DNA of 64,000 nucleotides from Microbacterium croceum (GCF_023091245.1 NZ_JAHWXN010000002.1:434001-498000), one strand, 5' to 3'; positions 18,935 to 28,342 are shown, counted from the first letter of the stretch. Program-made: numbers and translations. The notes: generated by a model from the sequence alone, not told the origin.

Positions 18935-19822
18935 TCATGCAGCAGCGAGCATTCGGCGGATGCGACGCACGAGCGCCTCGGGATCATCGAAGTCTCGTCG
19001 CGTCACCGTCGTGTAGCGGTAGCCGAGGGCCTCCAGCTCAGCCCGCCGGATCTGATCTCGGCTCCACTGGTCGGGGTCTCTGTGGTGATCGCCGTCGTAC
19101 TCGATGATCAGCCCGAGGTCGCGGTAGAGCATGTCGACACGGGCGACGAATCGGGGGCCGTCCCAGATCTCGACGTTGCACTCCGGGGCAGGCAGTCCGG
19201 CATCGATCAGGATCAGGCGCAGCATCGACTCCCGCGGCGATTCGGCGCCCTCATCGGCGAGCTCCAGCGATCGCTCCCGCGCGCGGGAACCACGCCCGCC
19301 TCGGAACCTCTCGTGCATGTCTGCGAGCTCGGCGATCGATGCCATCGGTCGTCGGCGGCTGATGAGCGCATCCGTCAGCGCGAGCAGGTGTGACGGGGTC
19401 AATGTGCGCGAGACGTCGATCCACGTGCGAGCCGGCGATAGCAGCGCCACACCACTCTCGAACCGGATGTCGCCGTCGTCGACAGCGAGACGGTGGCCGA
19501 CCACACCGTCGCGGCGCACTCTCGTCTCGTGCTGCGGAACGCCGATGCGTGGCGTCGCCCAGGCATCGGTGTCGACGACGGTCGGAAGCGGAAGCCGCCA
19601 CACCGCGGCGGCGGTGATACCGCAGACGAAGGCGTGAGCGGGTACCGCGTCGAACAGCAGCCGCAGCCGCTCCGCATCCGCTAGCGCTTCTCGCGCCCGC
19701 GTCCCGTGGAACGGACTGCTCAGATCCTTCGCGCGCAGGCGTTTGCAGGCGACGCCGTGCACGAACGCCTCCGCGACGGTGAAGGCGGCAGGGAGCTGGT
19801 CAGGAAGCGGGGCTGGACGCAT
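18935..19822 (-). CDS. DUF559 domain (restriction-endonuclease-like) protein
   Basis: A 295-residue protein. The C-terminal third has the DUF559/VSR-like nuclease fold: NVEIWDGPRFVARVDMLYRD, then LIIEYDGDHHRDPDQWSRD, with Asp, Glu-x-Asp-Gly and a following Arg/Tyr region consistent with a PD-(D/E)XK core. The N-terminal part has an AbiEi-antitoxin-like stretch, AFVCGITAAAVWRLPLP. Such proteins are common and often numerous in actinobacteria; no function is established that I know of. Start 19822 gives a normal length, and the open frame continues upstream through a palindrome. The gene is bracketed by two family A palindromes. Confidence 0.8.
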   Translation of the reverse strand: MRPAPLPDQLPAAFTVAEAFVHGVACKRLRAKDLSSPFHGTRAREALADAERLRLLFDAVPAHAFVCGITAAAVWRLPLPTVVDTDAWATPRIGVPQHETRVRRDGVVGHRLAVDDGDIRFESGVALLSPARTWIDVSRTLTPSHLLALTDALISRRRPMASIAELADMHERFRGGRGSRARERSLELADEGAESPRESMLRLILIDAGLPAPECNVEIWDGPRFVARVDMLYRDLGLIIEYDGDHHRDPDQWSRDQIRRAELEALGYRYTTVTRRDFDDPEALVRRIRRMLAAA

Positions 19823-19944
19823 CCGCTGATCGTGCCCTCGCCCACATGCGCCGGGTGACCCGTTCTCCGGCATCCGTGCATAACGCGTCCTGCGGCCGCT
19901 TTGGGCAGACCAGGTGAGGAGCCCGACGCGGCCACTGCACCTCG

Positions 19945-20000
19945 GAGGGGTCAAGACACGCCGCAGGGCCGCGGCCCGCTGCGGCGTGTCTTGACCCCTC
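19945..20000. repeat. long extragenic palindrome, family A copy 3
   Basis: Perfect 22-bp arms (19945-19966 and 19979-20000), with a further GC-rich self-complementary loop. It lies between the DUF559 start and the terminator of the aldehyde dehydrogenase operon. Confidence 0.85.
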
Positions 20001-20038
20001 ACCTCGGCGTGAGCACGCGGGGACGCGTCGCACACGAA

Positions 20039-20069
20039 AGCGCCGCCTCCCCGGTCGGGAGGCGGCGCT
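20039..20069 (-). terminator. terminator of the putrescine operon
   Basis: A perfect 13-bp stem (AGCGCCGCCTCCC and its complement) with a 5-nt loop lies about 45 nt after the stop of the last aldehyde dehydrogenase gene on the minus strand. Confidence 0.8.
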
Positions 20070-20114
20070 ATCTGGCCCCTCGACGCGCGGATGAGCGCGA
20101 GGAGGCGCGAAGGC

Positions 20115-21479
20115 TCAGCCGATGCGGATGAGCTTGCGGTTCACGAACTCGTCGGCAGCCAGGTGTCCCAGCTCGCGCGACGTGCCGCTGCGCTTCACGC
20201 CACCGAACGGCAGCTCCGGGCTGTCGGCCAGCACGAGGTTGACGTAGACCATGCCCGCCTCGATCTGGTCGGCCACGCGTTGGGCCTGCTCGGCATCCGT
20301 CGTGAACACGTAGGAGCCGAGGCCGAACGATGTGTCGTTGGCGAGCGCGACCGCAGCCGCCTCGTCCGCGACGCGGTAGACGACGGCTGCGGGGCCGAAG
20401 AGCTCCTCGCGGTACACGTCCATCTCCGGCGTGACGTCGGCGAGCACGGTGGGCGCGAAGAAGGCGCCGTCGCGGGTGCCTCCGGTGAGCAGCGTCGCCC
20501 CCTGCTCCACGGCCCGGTCGATCTGCTTCTGCAGGTTCTCGGCCGCGGTCTCCGACGCCACCGGTCCGAGCACGGTGTCGTCGAGGGTGGGATCGGTCGC
20601 CTGCACGGATGCCATCGCCGCCGTGAACTTCTCGACGAAGGAGTCGTAAAGGCCGTCGACGATGATGAAGCGCTTGGCGCCGTTGCAGGCCTGACCGTTG
20701 TTGTCCAGACGCGCATCGACACCGGCCTGCACCGTCGCATCGAGGTCATCCGTGGACAGCACGATGAACGGGTCGGAACCGCCGAGCTCGAGCGCGACCT
20801 TCTTGAGGTTGCGACCGGCGATCTCGGCCACCGCGGCCCCCGCACGCTCGGACCCCGTGAGCGAGACGCCCTGCACGCGGGGGTCCGCGATCATCGTGGC
20901 GATCTGCTCGTTGGTCGCCAGCACGTTCTGGTAGGCGCCCTTCGGGAATCCCGCATCGTGATAGATCGCCTCGAGGGCGGTCGACGACTCGGGGCACTGC
21001 GGTGCGGGCTTGAGCAGGATCGTGTTGCCGACGATGAGGTTCGGCGCCGCGAATCGTACGATCTGGTAGGCCGGGAAGTTCCACGGCATGATGCCGACGA
21101 GCGGGCCCAGCGACGAACGGCGGATGATCGCCGTACCGTCTCCGAGGATCGCGATCGGCTGGTCGGCCATGATGGCCTCGGCCTGATCGGCGTAGTACTC
21201 GGCGATGTCGGCGGCGAAATCGACCTCGCCCAGCGCGGCCTCGCGCGGCTTGCCCATCTCGCGCACGAACACGTCGGCGAGGGCCTCGCGACGCTCGCGG
21301 TGCAACTCGGCGGCCCGGCGCAGCAGCGCGGCACGCTCCGCGACGGTCGACGAGCGCGACCACTCGCGGTGCGCCTCGTCGGCGGCCGCGACGGCCTCCT
21401 CGATCTGCGCATCGGTGAAGGTGTCGAAGGACGCCAGCGTCTCTCCGGTGGCGGGGTTGATGACGGCGTAGTCGGTCAT
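20115..21479 (-). CDS. aldehyde dehydrogenase, succinate-semialdehyde type (Sad/YneI-like)
   Basis: A 454-residue NAD(P)-dependent aldehyde dehydrogenase, last gene of the putrescine operon, 23 bp after the previous one. The catalytic Glu is in LELGGSDPF and the catalytic Cys in NNGQACNGAKRF; the cofactor-site Lys is in ILLKPAP. The short form (about 455) and segments such as PQCPESSTALEAIYHDAGFP match the Sad/YneI branch. In this pathway it could oxidise 4-aminobutanal to GABA or succinate semialdehyde to succinate. Sequence alone does not decide which of the two enzymes does which step. Confidence 0.88.
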   Translation of the reverse strand: MTDYAVINPATGETLASFDTFTDAQIEEAVAAADEAHREWSRSSTVAERAALLRRAAELHRERREALADVFVREMGKPREAALGEVDFAADIAEYYADQAEAIMADQPIAILGDGTAIIRRSSLGPLVGIMPWNFPAYQIVRFAAPNLIVGNTILLKPAPQCPESSTALEAIYHDAGFPKGAYQNVLATNEQIATMIADPRVQGVSLTGSERAGAAVAEIAGRNLKKVALELGGSDPFIVLSTDDLDATVQAGVDARLDNNGQACNGAKRFIIVDGLYDSFVEKFTAAMASVQATDPTLDDTVLGPVASETAAENLQKQIDRAVEQGATLLTGGTRDGAFFAPTVLADVTPEMDVYREELFGPAAVVYRVADEAAAVALANDTSFGLGSYVFTTDAEQAQRVADQIEAGMVYVNLVLADSPELPFGGVKRSGTSRELGHLAADEFVNRKLIRIG

Positions 21480-21502
21480 GTCTCGTCCTCTCTGCAGGCC
21501 GG

Positions 21503-22978
21503 TCAGGATACCGGGATCAGCGTGTACTTGGTGGACAGGTACTCGTGGATGCCCTCGAAGCCACCCTCGCGGCCGACACCGGACTGCTTGACGCCGCCGA
21601 AGGGTGCTGCCGCGTTCGACACCACGCCCACGTTGAGACCCATCATGCCGGTCTCGAGAGCGTCGATCATGCGCTGACCGCGCTGCAGGCTCTCCGTGAA
21701 CACGTACGACACCAGTCCGTACTCGGTGTCGTTGGCCAGGCGCACGGCCTCTTCCTCGGTCTCGAAGGTGGCGATCGCGAGCACCGGTCCGAAGATCTCC
21801 TCGCGCAGGATCGCGCTGCCGGCGACCACGTCGGTGAGCACGGTCGGCTCGTAGAAGCTGCCGACACCGTCGAGCGCCTTGCCTCCGGCGAGCAAGGTGG
21901 CGCCGCGGCCCACGGCCTCGTCGACGAGTTCGCCGGCCTTGGCCACGGCGTCGTCATCGATGAGCGGTCCGATCGCCACGCCGTCCTCGGTACCGCGACC
22001 GATCTTCATGGCCTCCACGCGCTCGGTGATGCGCTTGGCGAACTCGCCCGCGATGTCCTTGTGCACGATGAAGCGGTTGGCCGCCGTGCACGCCTGGCCG
22101 ATGTTGCGGAACTTCGCGGCCAGCGCGCCCTCCACCGCCTTGTCGAGATCGGCATCGTCGAAGACCACGAACGGCGCATTGCCTCCGAGTTCCATCGACA
22201 CGCGCAGCACGCCCTCGGCGGCCTGCGCGATGAGCTTGCGACCCACCTCGGTCGAGCCCGTGAAGGAGAGCTTGCGCAGCCGCGGGTCGGCGATGATCGG
22301 AGCGGACAGCGCGCTGGAACGCGAGGTCTGCACCACGTTGACGACCCCGGCGGGAAGACCGGCCTCCTCCAGCAGCGACACGAAGAAGATGGTCGTCAGC
22401 GGCGTGAGCGCCGGGGGCTTGATCACCACGGTGCAACCGGCGGCGAGGGCCGGCGCGATCTTGCGGGTGGCCATCGCGAACGGGAAGTTCCACGGCGTGA
22501 CGAAGAACGATGGTCCGACAGGACGCTGGGACACGACCATGTGGCCCGTGCCCTCGGGGTTGAGCCCGTAGCGGCCGTTGATGCGCACGGCTTCCTCACT
22601 GAACCAGCGGAGGAACTCGCCGCCATAGCCGACCTCACCGCGCGCCTCAGCGAGCGGCTTGCCCATCTCGAGCGTCATGAGCAGCGCCAGGTCCTCCTTG
22701 CGCGCCTGCACGAGGTCGAACGCACGGCGCAGGATGTCGCTGCGGGTGCGCGGCGCGGTGGCCGCCCACGAGTCCTGTGCGGCGACCGCGGCGTCGAGCG
22801 CACGGATGCCGTCGCCCGGTGTCGCGTCCGCGATCGTGCGGATGACCTCGCCCGTCGACGGGTCCTTCACATCGAAGGTCCCTCCGGTCTCGCCATCCAT
22901 CCACTTCCCGCCGATGAAGAGTCCGGTGGGGATGCTGTCGAGCAGCGCCTGCTCTGCCGGTGCGATCTGAGTGCTCAT
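21503..22978 (-). CDS. gabD: succinate-semialdehyde dehydrogenase
   Basis: A 491-residue aldehyde dehydrogenase with GabD features. The N-terminus has GKWMDGETGGTFDVKDPSTG, the catalytic Glu is in MELGGNAPFVVFDDADLD, and the catalytic Cys is in NIGQACTAANRFIVH. Length equals typical GabD. It starts 27 bp after the permease and precedes the second dehydrogenase. With gabT at 26975-28336 it would complete GABA to succinate. The two dehydrogenases are clearly different subfamilies, not a recent duplication. Confidence 0.92.
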   Translation of the reverse strand: MSTQIAPAEQALLDSIPTGLFIGGKWMDGETGGTFDVKDPSTGEVIRTIADATPGDGIRALDAAVAAQDSWAATAPRTRSDILRRAFDLVQARKEDLALLMTLEMGKPLAEARGEVGYGGEFLRWFSEEAVRINGRYGLNPEGTGHMVVSQRPVGPSFFVTPWNFPFAMATRKIAPALAAGCTVVIKPPALTPLTTIFFVSLLEEAGLPAGVVNVVQTSRSSALSAPIIADPRLRKLSFTGSTEVGRKLIAQAAEGVLRVSMELGGNAPFVVFDDADLDKAVEGALAAKFRNIGQACTAANRFIVHKDIAGEFAKRITERVEAMKIGRGTEDGVAIGPLIDDDAVAKAGELVDEAVGRGATLLAGGKALDGVGSFYEPTVLTDVVAGSAILREEIFGPVLAIATFETEEEAVRLANDTEYGLVSYVFTESLQRGQRMIDALETGMMGLNVGVVSNAAAPFGGVKQSGVGREGGFEGIHEYLSTKYTLIPVS

Positions 22979-23005
22979 GGATTCTCTTTCTGTGGGGAGA
23001 GGTGG

Positions 23006-24595
23006 TCAGCGACGGCGGGCGCTCGGCGGGGCGTCCATGCTCAGCGTCTTGCCGCGGAAGAAGTCGGGATTCACGATCCTCTGCACGAGCATCAGCACGG
23101 CGCCGAAGACGAGCAGACCGACCCCGATGAAGAACACGATGCCGATGCCGCCCTCGCCGTTCGCATCGGCACCGATGGCGATCGATCCGAAGTCGGGGGC
23201 GAGGCTGTCGATCGCGGTGATCACGAAGAGCACCAGCAGGATGACGCCGCCGACGAGGGGGCTCGCGAGCTTGAAGAAGAAGTCCTTGCCGGAGTCGAAC
23301 CACTGGTGACGGAAGTACCACACGCACGACAGCGCGGTGATGCCGTAGTAGAAGCAGATCATCATGCCCAGCGCGAGGATCGTGTCCCACAGCGCATCCT
23401 CGCTGAGGAAGCGCATCACGGCGTAGAACCCGCCCGCGACGATGGCCGAGGCGATCGTCGCGAATCCCGGCGTGAAGAACCGCGGGTTGACACCGGCGAA
23501 TCGCTGCGGCACCGCCCCATAGTGCCCCATCGCGAGCAGAGTTCTGGCCGGGGAGATGAACGTCGACTGCAACGACGATGCCGACGAGGTGAGCACGGCC
23601 AGCGAGAGCAGGAACGCAAGGCCCCCCATCACCGGGCCGGACAGGGCGAAGAACACGTTGCCGCCGATGTCCTCGTTCGTGAGTCCGAGGCCCTTGTCGC
23701 CGATGCCGGAGTACATCAGGCTGCTGACCGTGAGCAGCAGGTAGATCGCGATGATCGAGAGCACCGTGAGCATGGCCGCGCGTCCGGGCGTGCGCTCCGG
23801 GTCCTTGGCCTCTTCGTTCATCGTGAGGGTGACGTCCCATCCCCAGAACATGAAGACCGAGGCGGAGAGGCCCATCACGATCACCGAGATTCCGCCCTGG
23901 ATGGCGAAGGGGTTGAACCACGAGAGTTCGGGCATGTGCGGCTCGAAGGCACCGCCCTGGATGGTCTGGACGATCGCCATCACGGCGAACACCACCAGGA
24001 TCACGATCTGGAACGCCACGAGGCCGTACTGCAGCTTCTGCGAGGTCGAGACGTCCCGATACGACACCCAGGCGGCGAGAGCGACGAAGATCAGACACAC
24101 GGCCACGTTCACGAACGGGTTGCGAGTGATCTCGGCGATCGCCTCGTTGCCGGAGATCTGCGAGATGAGCAGGAAGAGGAAGTCCACGGCGATGCCGGCG
24201 AGATTGGAGAGCACCAGGATCGTCGCAACGATCAGACCCCACCCCGCCATCCAGCCGACGTACGGTCCGAATGCCCTGGTCGCCCAGGTGAAGCTGGTGC
24301 CCGAGTCGGGCATGGCCTTGTTGAGTTCGCGGTACCCGAAGGCGACGAGCAGCATCGGGATGAACCCGAGCAGCAGGATCGCAGGTACCTGGAACCCGAC
24401 GGCGCCCACCGCACCGCCGATGCCGGCTGTGTAGGTGTACGCCGGGGCGATGCACGAGATCCCCATCACCAGCGCGCCGAGCACGCCGACGGTGCCGACG
24501 CTGAGTCCCTTGCGGGAGATCCCGCCGGTCACCGGTGCCGCGGCCTCGGTGGCTCCGCCGAACTCGGGCTCCATTGCCCGACCTGTCGTGGTCAT
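23006..24595 (-). CDS. APC-superfamily amino acid/polyamine permease
   Basis: A 529-residue, roughly 12-helix permease. The N-terminal motif GISRKGLSVGTVGVLGALVM (about residues 24-43) begins helix 1, and helix 1 breaks at the SCIAPAYT region, as in APC transporters. It lies in the putrescine operon between the stress protein and gabD, overlapping the stop of the former (ATGA). Putrescine or GABA are the likely substrates by context. No matching efflux or antiport partner is seen. Confidence 0.88.
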   Translation of the reverse strand: MTTTGRAMEPEFGGATEAAAPVTGGISRKGLSVGTVGVLGALVMGISCIAPAYTYTAGIGGAVGAVGFQVPAILLLGFIPMLLVAFGYRELNKAMPDSGTSFTWATRAFGPYVGWMAGWGLIVATILVLSNLAGIAVDFLFLLISQISGNEAIAEITRNPFVNVAVCLIFVALAAWVSYRDVSTSQKLQYGLVAFQIVILVVFAVMAIVQTIQGGAFEPHMPELSWFNPFAIQGGISVIVMGLSASVFMFWGWDVTLTMNEEAKDPERTPGRAAMLTVLSIIAIYLLLTVSSLMYSGIGDKGLGLTNEDIGGNVFFALSGPVMGGLAFLLSLAVLTSSASSLQSTFISPARTLLAMGHYGAVPQRFAGVNPRFFTPGFATIASAIVAGGFYAVMRFLSEDALWDTILALGMMICFYYGITALSCVWYFRHQWFDSGKDFFFKLASPLVGGVILLVLFVITAIDSLAPDFGSIAIGADANGEGGIGIVFFIGVGLLVFGAVLMLVQRIVNPDFFRGKTLSMDAPPSARRR

Positions 24596-25485
24596 GAGAG
24601 GTTTCCTCCCTCGCCACGCGTACGCGGGACGACGATCATTGGTACGGGAAGCTCGTGCAGCATCTTCGCTGCTGTGGAGCCGAGGAAGAGCCGACGCGGC
24701 TGGGCGAGCCTGCTCGACCCGACGAGGACGACCTCGCCCGGGAGCCAGGAGAGATGAGCGACGGCATCTTCGACGCTGTCGCCGGGGGCGTCCACGGAGG
24801 AGGCTTCGAGGCCGCTCGGCAGTGCCGCGGTGACCGTGGCGAGCGCCTCATCCGCGTGCGCGTTGCCGACCAGCCGGATGGCGCCGGTGTCGAGCCCCGG
24901 GGGGACGTCGAACGGGACGAGGGAGACGAGGCGGATACCGCTGCCGCTGTCTCGCGCGACGGCGACGGCCTCATCGAGGAGCGCATCGGCTCCCGGACGG
25001 GTACCGACGGCGACCGTGACCCGGGAGACGACGTGATCGTCGGTCGAGGCCGTTCCGACGGGAGCGAGCGCGACGGGGATCGTGGAGGAATGCAGCAGCT
25101 CGGAGGCGACGCTCCCGAGACGGTGGCGCCCGAAGATCCCTCCGCCCGCGGCTCCGACCACGATGAGGCGCGCACCGAACTCCTCACCGGCGGCGATCAG
25201 CCCCTCGGCGAACGACTCGGCGATGCGCACGTGACCGCTGCGAGCGATCTCCTGGGGCAGCCGGACGATGGCGTCCTGCAGCCATTGCTTCGCCTGGGCC
25301 TTGATGTGGTCCTCGTAGGCGCGCTCGGGCGGGACCACCGAGGGGCTGCGAGTCCCCTCGGAAGGGAGCACGAGCACGAGGTGCAGCTGCGCGCCGAGGC
25401 TGCGGGCGAGGCGCGCGCCGAGAGCCGCCGCGTCGGCACCCGCATCCGTCGCCGTGTAACCGACGACGATGGATCCCCCGGGCAT
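24592..25485 (-). CDS. universal stress protein, tandem UspA domains
   Basis: A 297-residue protein with two Usp domains. Domain 1 starts IVVGYTATDAGADAA and ends with VVGAAGGGIFGRHRLGSVAS, a GxxGx8GS(V/T)-like ATP-binding loop at about residues 125-145. Domain 2 starts VTVAVGTRPGADALLDEA and ends with LVGSSRLAQPRRLFLGSTAA. It overlaps the oxidase stop and the permease start by ATGA junctions, so it is translated as part of the catabolic operon. That is an unusual place for a Usp; it may regulate the permease, since Usp-transporter pairing is known elsewhere, or buffer the peroxide stress from the oxidase. Confidence 0.88.
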   Translation of the reverse strand: MPGGSIVVGYTATDAGADAAALGARLARSLGAQLHLVLVLPSEGTRSPSVVPPERAYEDHIKAQAKQWLQDAIVRLPQEIARSGHVRIAESFAEGLIAAGEEFGARLIVVGAAGGGIFGRHRLGSVASELLHSSTIPVALAPVGTASTDDHVVSRVTVAVGTRPGADALLDEAVAVARDSGSGIRLVSLVPFDVPPGLDTGAIRLVGNAHADEALATVTAALPSGLEASSVDAPGDSVEDAVAHLSWLPGEVVLVGSSRLAQPRRLFLGSTAAKMLHELPVPMIVVPRTRGEGGNLS

Positions 25486-26864
25486 CAGCTGCCCTCCGCG
25501 GAGCCGGCGACGCGGCTGGACTCCACGATCTGCGAGGCGACCAGGCGACCCATGCGGATCGCACCGTCGACGTGCTGGTAGCCCGCCCCGGCCATGTCGC
25601 TGCAGGCGAAGCTGATGGGCCCGACCGGGGTGCGCAGGTCGGCGCCGTAGCGGTGCAGACCGCCCATGTCGAAGCTCGCCGCGTAGGCGCCGCGGGTCCA
25701 CTCCTCGCTACCCCAGTCGCTCTCGTAGTAGACAACCGGGTTCTTGGCCTCGGGACCGTAGTAGTGAGAGAGCGACTCGAGGATGCGCTCCTTGCGCTCC
25801 TCCGCCGAGAGCTCGAAGACGCCGTCCGCGTTGCGATCGGACACGAAGCCGACCAAGGTGCCGCGCTCGTCGCCGTGGTTGGTGTTGTCGTAGGCCTCGT
25901 GCGAGAGCTCGTACGGGCTGAACGCGGTGCCGCTCAGGCCTTGCTCGCGCCAGAACGGCCGGTCGTACACGGCGTGCACCTTGATCACGAAGCCCATCGA
26001 GAGGTGCTGGTGCAGCTGGTGCTGACGACGCGGCAGCGGCGGCACGAACGAGATGCGGTCGTAGAGCACCGGGGCGTGCGCGAGGATCGCGAAACGGGCG
26101 CTGACGGTGAGGTCGTCAGTGATGGCTGTGACACCGTTCGCGCCCCATTCCAGGGTGCGTACGGGCTGGTTCAGGAACACGTCGTCTCCGAGGCGCTCGG
26201 CCAGCAGGATCGGCACCTGCTGAAGTCCGCCGACGACGCGCTTGTCGAGGATGAAGTCGGCGTCGACCAGGTGCGAGTAGGAGCCGGCGGATGCCGCCAT
26301 GAGCAGCGACTGCAGCAGCGAGAACGCGTGCGTCGGCTTGGTGAGCATCGCGGACCCGGTGGCGAAGGCGAGGTTGCGCACGGCCTCGTCGTCGTCGGTC
26401 TGCGCACGCAGCCAGGCGTCCCAGGTGACGGAGTCCCACTCCGCCGCGTTCGGGTGCTCCCACGGGCGGTCGGGGTCGATCTCGGCGACCATCGCGTCGA
26501 GCCGCTCGGTGATCTCGGCGATCACCCGCTCGGTCTCCGCGGAGACCGGGAACATCTCACCCGTGAACCGCGAAGCCGTGCCGTCAGGCCCGACGTAGAC
26601 GCTGTCGCCCTCGCGGTAGCGGCTGTAGGTCTCGAGGCCGAGCTCGGCGACCGTGTCGATCAGCGCATCCTGATCGGGAGAGACCCACTGTCCGCCGATC
26701 TCGAGCATGGCGCCGTCGATGACGTCGGTCCAGAGTCGTCCTCCGACTCGGTCCCTCGCCTCGAGGACGGCGACCGAGAGGCCGGCCTTCCGCAGGTCGT
26801 TCGCGGCCGTGAGCCCTGCGGCTCCGGCGCCGACGATGAGCACGTCGCGTGTGATCTCAGCCAT
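25485..26864 (-). CDS. puo: FAD amine oxidase, probable putrescine oxidase
   Basis: A 459-residue flavin amine oxidase and first gene of the catabolic operon, with AAGGAG before the ATG at 26864. The N-terminal dinucleotide motif is VLIVGAGAAGLTAANDLRKA (about residues 8-27), followed by LEARDRVGGRLW and EIGGQWVS, the standard MAO/PuO signatures. C-terminal FACSDMAGAGYQHVDGAI holds the second FAD contact. It should oxidise putrescine to 4-aminobutanal, ammonia and H2O2. Substrate is inferred from the neighbours (two aldehyde dehydrogenases, GabT, polyamine-type permease) and similarity to Rhodococcus putrescine oxidase. Confidence 0.85.
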   Translation of the reverse strand: MAEITRDVLIVGAGAAGLTAANDLRKAGLSVAVLEARDRVGGRLWTDVIDGAMLEIGGQWVSPDQDALIDTVAELGLETYSRYREGDSVYVGPDGTASRFTGEMFPVSAETERVIAEITERLDAMVAEIDPDRPWEHPNAAEWDSVTWDAWLRAQTDDDEAVRNLAFATGSAMLTKPTHAFSLLQSLLMAASAGSYSHLVDADFILDKRVVGGLQQVPILLAERLGDDVFLNQPVRTLEWGANGVTAITDDLTVSARFAILAHAPVLYDRISFVPPLPRRQHQLHQHLSMGFVIKVHAVYDRPFWREQGLSGTAFSPYELSHEAYDNTNHGDERGTLVGFVSDRNADGVFELSAEERKERILESLSHYYGPEAKNPVVYYESDWGSEEWTRGAYAASFDMGGLHRYGADLRTPVGPISFACSDMAGAGYQHVDGAIRMGRLVASQIVESSRVAGSAEGS

Positions 26865-26890
26865 CTGCAACTCCTTCGTTGGGAAAAATG

Positions 26891-26931
26891 CCGGTCGCGA
26901 CCCGAAATCCCCCGATTGGGGTCGCGACCGG
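26891..26931 (-). terminator. terminator after gabT
   Basis: A 13-bp perfect stem (CCGGTCGCGACCC and its complement) with a 15-nt loop lies in the 110-bp gap between the gabT stop and the oxidase start. It makes gabT a separate transcription unit from the oxidase operon. Confidence 0.75.
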
Positions 26932-26974
26932 ACGTGGGGTGGAGGCTGCGCGGGAGCGCGACCTCGAGCTTCTC

Positions 26975-28336
26975 CTAGGCCGCGGCGAGTGCCGCAGCGA
27001 CGACGTCGAGTCCTTCGCGCAGGAGATCGTCGCCGATCGCGAGCGGAGGGAGGAAGCGGATGACGTTGCCGTACGTACCGCAGGTGAGGACGATGACGCC
27101 CTGTGCGATGCACGCCTTCGCGACGGCCGCGGTGAGTGCCGCGTCGGGAGCGTTGGTCTCGGGGTCGACGAACTCGGCCGCGATCATCGCACCGTGCCCG
27201 CGGACGTCGCCGACGCGCGGGTCGTTCTGCTGGATCGCGGTCAGACGCTCGGTGAGGATCGCGCCGATCTCGCGAGCGCGCTCGATCACTCCGTCGTTCT
27301 CGAAGACGTCGATCGCGGCGAGCGCCGCAGCGCAGGCGATCGGGTTGCCGCCGTAGGTGCCACCGAGACCACCGGCGTGCGAGGCGTCCATGATCTCGGA
27401 GCGACCGGTCACGGCGGCGAGCGGAAGCCCGCCGGCGATACCCTTGGCCGTCGTGATGAGGTCGGGCTCGATGCCGAAGATCTCGCTCGCGAACATGTGA
27501 CCGGTGCGGGCGAAGCCGGTCTGCACCTCGTCGGCGATGAACACGACGCCGTTCGCGCGGCACCACTCGACAATCGCGGGCAGGAAGCCATCGGCCGGTA
27601 CGATGAAGCCGCCCTCGCCCTGGATCGGCTCGATGATGACGGCGGCCAGGTTGTCGGCGCCGATCTGCTTCTCGAGCTGCAGGATGACACGGGCTGCGGC
27701 CTCCGGCCCTGCGAGCCCGTCGCGGAACGGGTACGACATCGGGGCGCGGTACACCTCGGGGGCGAACGGTCCGAATCCGCTCTTGTACGGCATGGACTTG
27801 GCGGTGAGCGCCATGGTCAGGTTCGTGCGGCCGTGGTAGCCGTGGTCGAAGGCGACGACCGCCTGGCGACCGGTGTGCTTGCGCGCGATCTTGATCGCGT
27901 TCTCGACGGCCTCCGCGCCGGAGTTGAACAGCGCGCTCTTCTTGGCGAAGTCGCCGGGAGTGACCCGGTTGAGCGCCTCGGCGACCTCGATGTACGACTC
28001 GTACGGCGAGATCATGAAGCAGGTGTGCGTGAACTGCGCGGCCTGCGCGGCGACGGCAGCGGCGACCTTGGGGTGCGCGTTGCCGACCGTGGTCACGGCG
28101 ATGCCGGATCCGAGGTCGATGAGCGAGTTGCCGTCTGCGTCGACGACGACTCCGCCACCGGCCGCCACGGTCGCGACGGGCACGGTGTGACCGACACCGG
28201 CGGCGACGGCGTCCGCCTTGCGGGCCAGGATCTCGGCCGATCGGGGCCCGGGGAGTTCGGTGACCAGTCGACGCTCCTGAGGGAGCTCGGGTCCGCCGAG
28301 GGGAACTGCAACAGCTGCGGTGTCGAGGAGTGCCAT
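26975..28336 (-). CDS. gabT: 4-aminobutyrate aminotransferase
   Basis: A 453-residue class III PLP aminotransferase converting GABA and 2-oxoglutarate to succinate semialdehyde and glutamate. The cofactor site has NSGAEAVENAIKIAR, VFIADEVQTGFARTG with the conserved Asp, and the Schiff-base Lys in ITTAKGIAGGLPLAAV. The ATG at 28336 has no RBS but a -10 TACGCT six bases away, so the transcript is probably leaderless. The open frame extends far upstream antisense to the pucR gene and is not coding. It is divergent from a PucR regulator with 105 bp between. Confidence 0.93.
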   Translation of the reverse strand: MALLDTAAVAVPLGGPELPQERRLVTELPGPRSAEILARKADAVAAGVGHTVPVATVAAGGGVVVDADGNSLIDLGSGIAVTTVGNAHPKVAAAVAAQAAQFTHTCFMISPYESYIEVAEALNRVTPGDFAKKSALFNSGAEAVENAIKIARKHTGRQAVVAFDHGYHGRTNLTMALTAKSMPYKSGFGPFAPEVYRAPMSYPFRDGLAGPEAAARVILQLEKQIGADNLAAVIIEPIQGEGGFIVPADGFLPAIVEWCRANGVVFIADEVQTGFARTGHMFASEIFGIEPDLITTAKGIAGGLPLAAVTGRSEIMDASHAGGLGGTYGGNPIACAAALAAIDVFENDGVIERAREIGAILTERLTAIQQNDPRVGDVRGHGAMIAAEFVDPETNAPDAALTAAVAKACIAQGVIVLTCGTYGNVIRFLPPLAIGDDLLREGLDVVAAALAAA

Positions 28337-28342
28337 GTCGCG

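Noticed and set aside
18935..19822. DUF559 gene as part of an anti-phage system
   Set aside because: A single gene with no partner nuclease, methylase or toxin nearby; the AbiEi-like stretch alone is not enough.
21545..24757. 1070-codon open frame antisense to gabD and the permease
   Set aside because: His/Arg/Glu/Gly-rich shadow without domain, start context or support; the minus strand has well-conserved enzymes.
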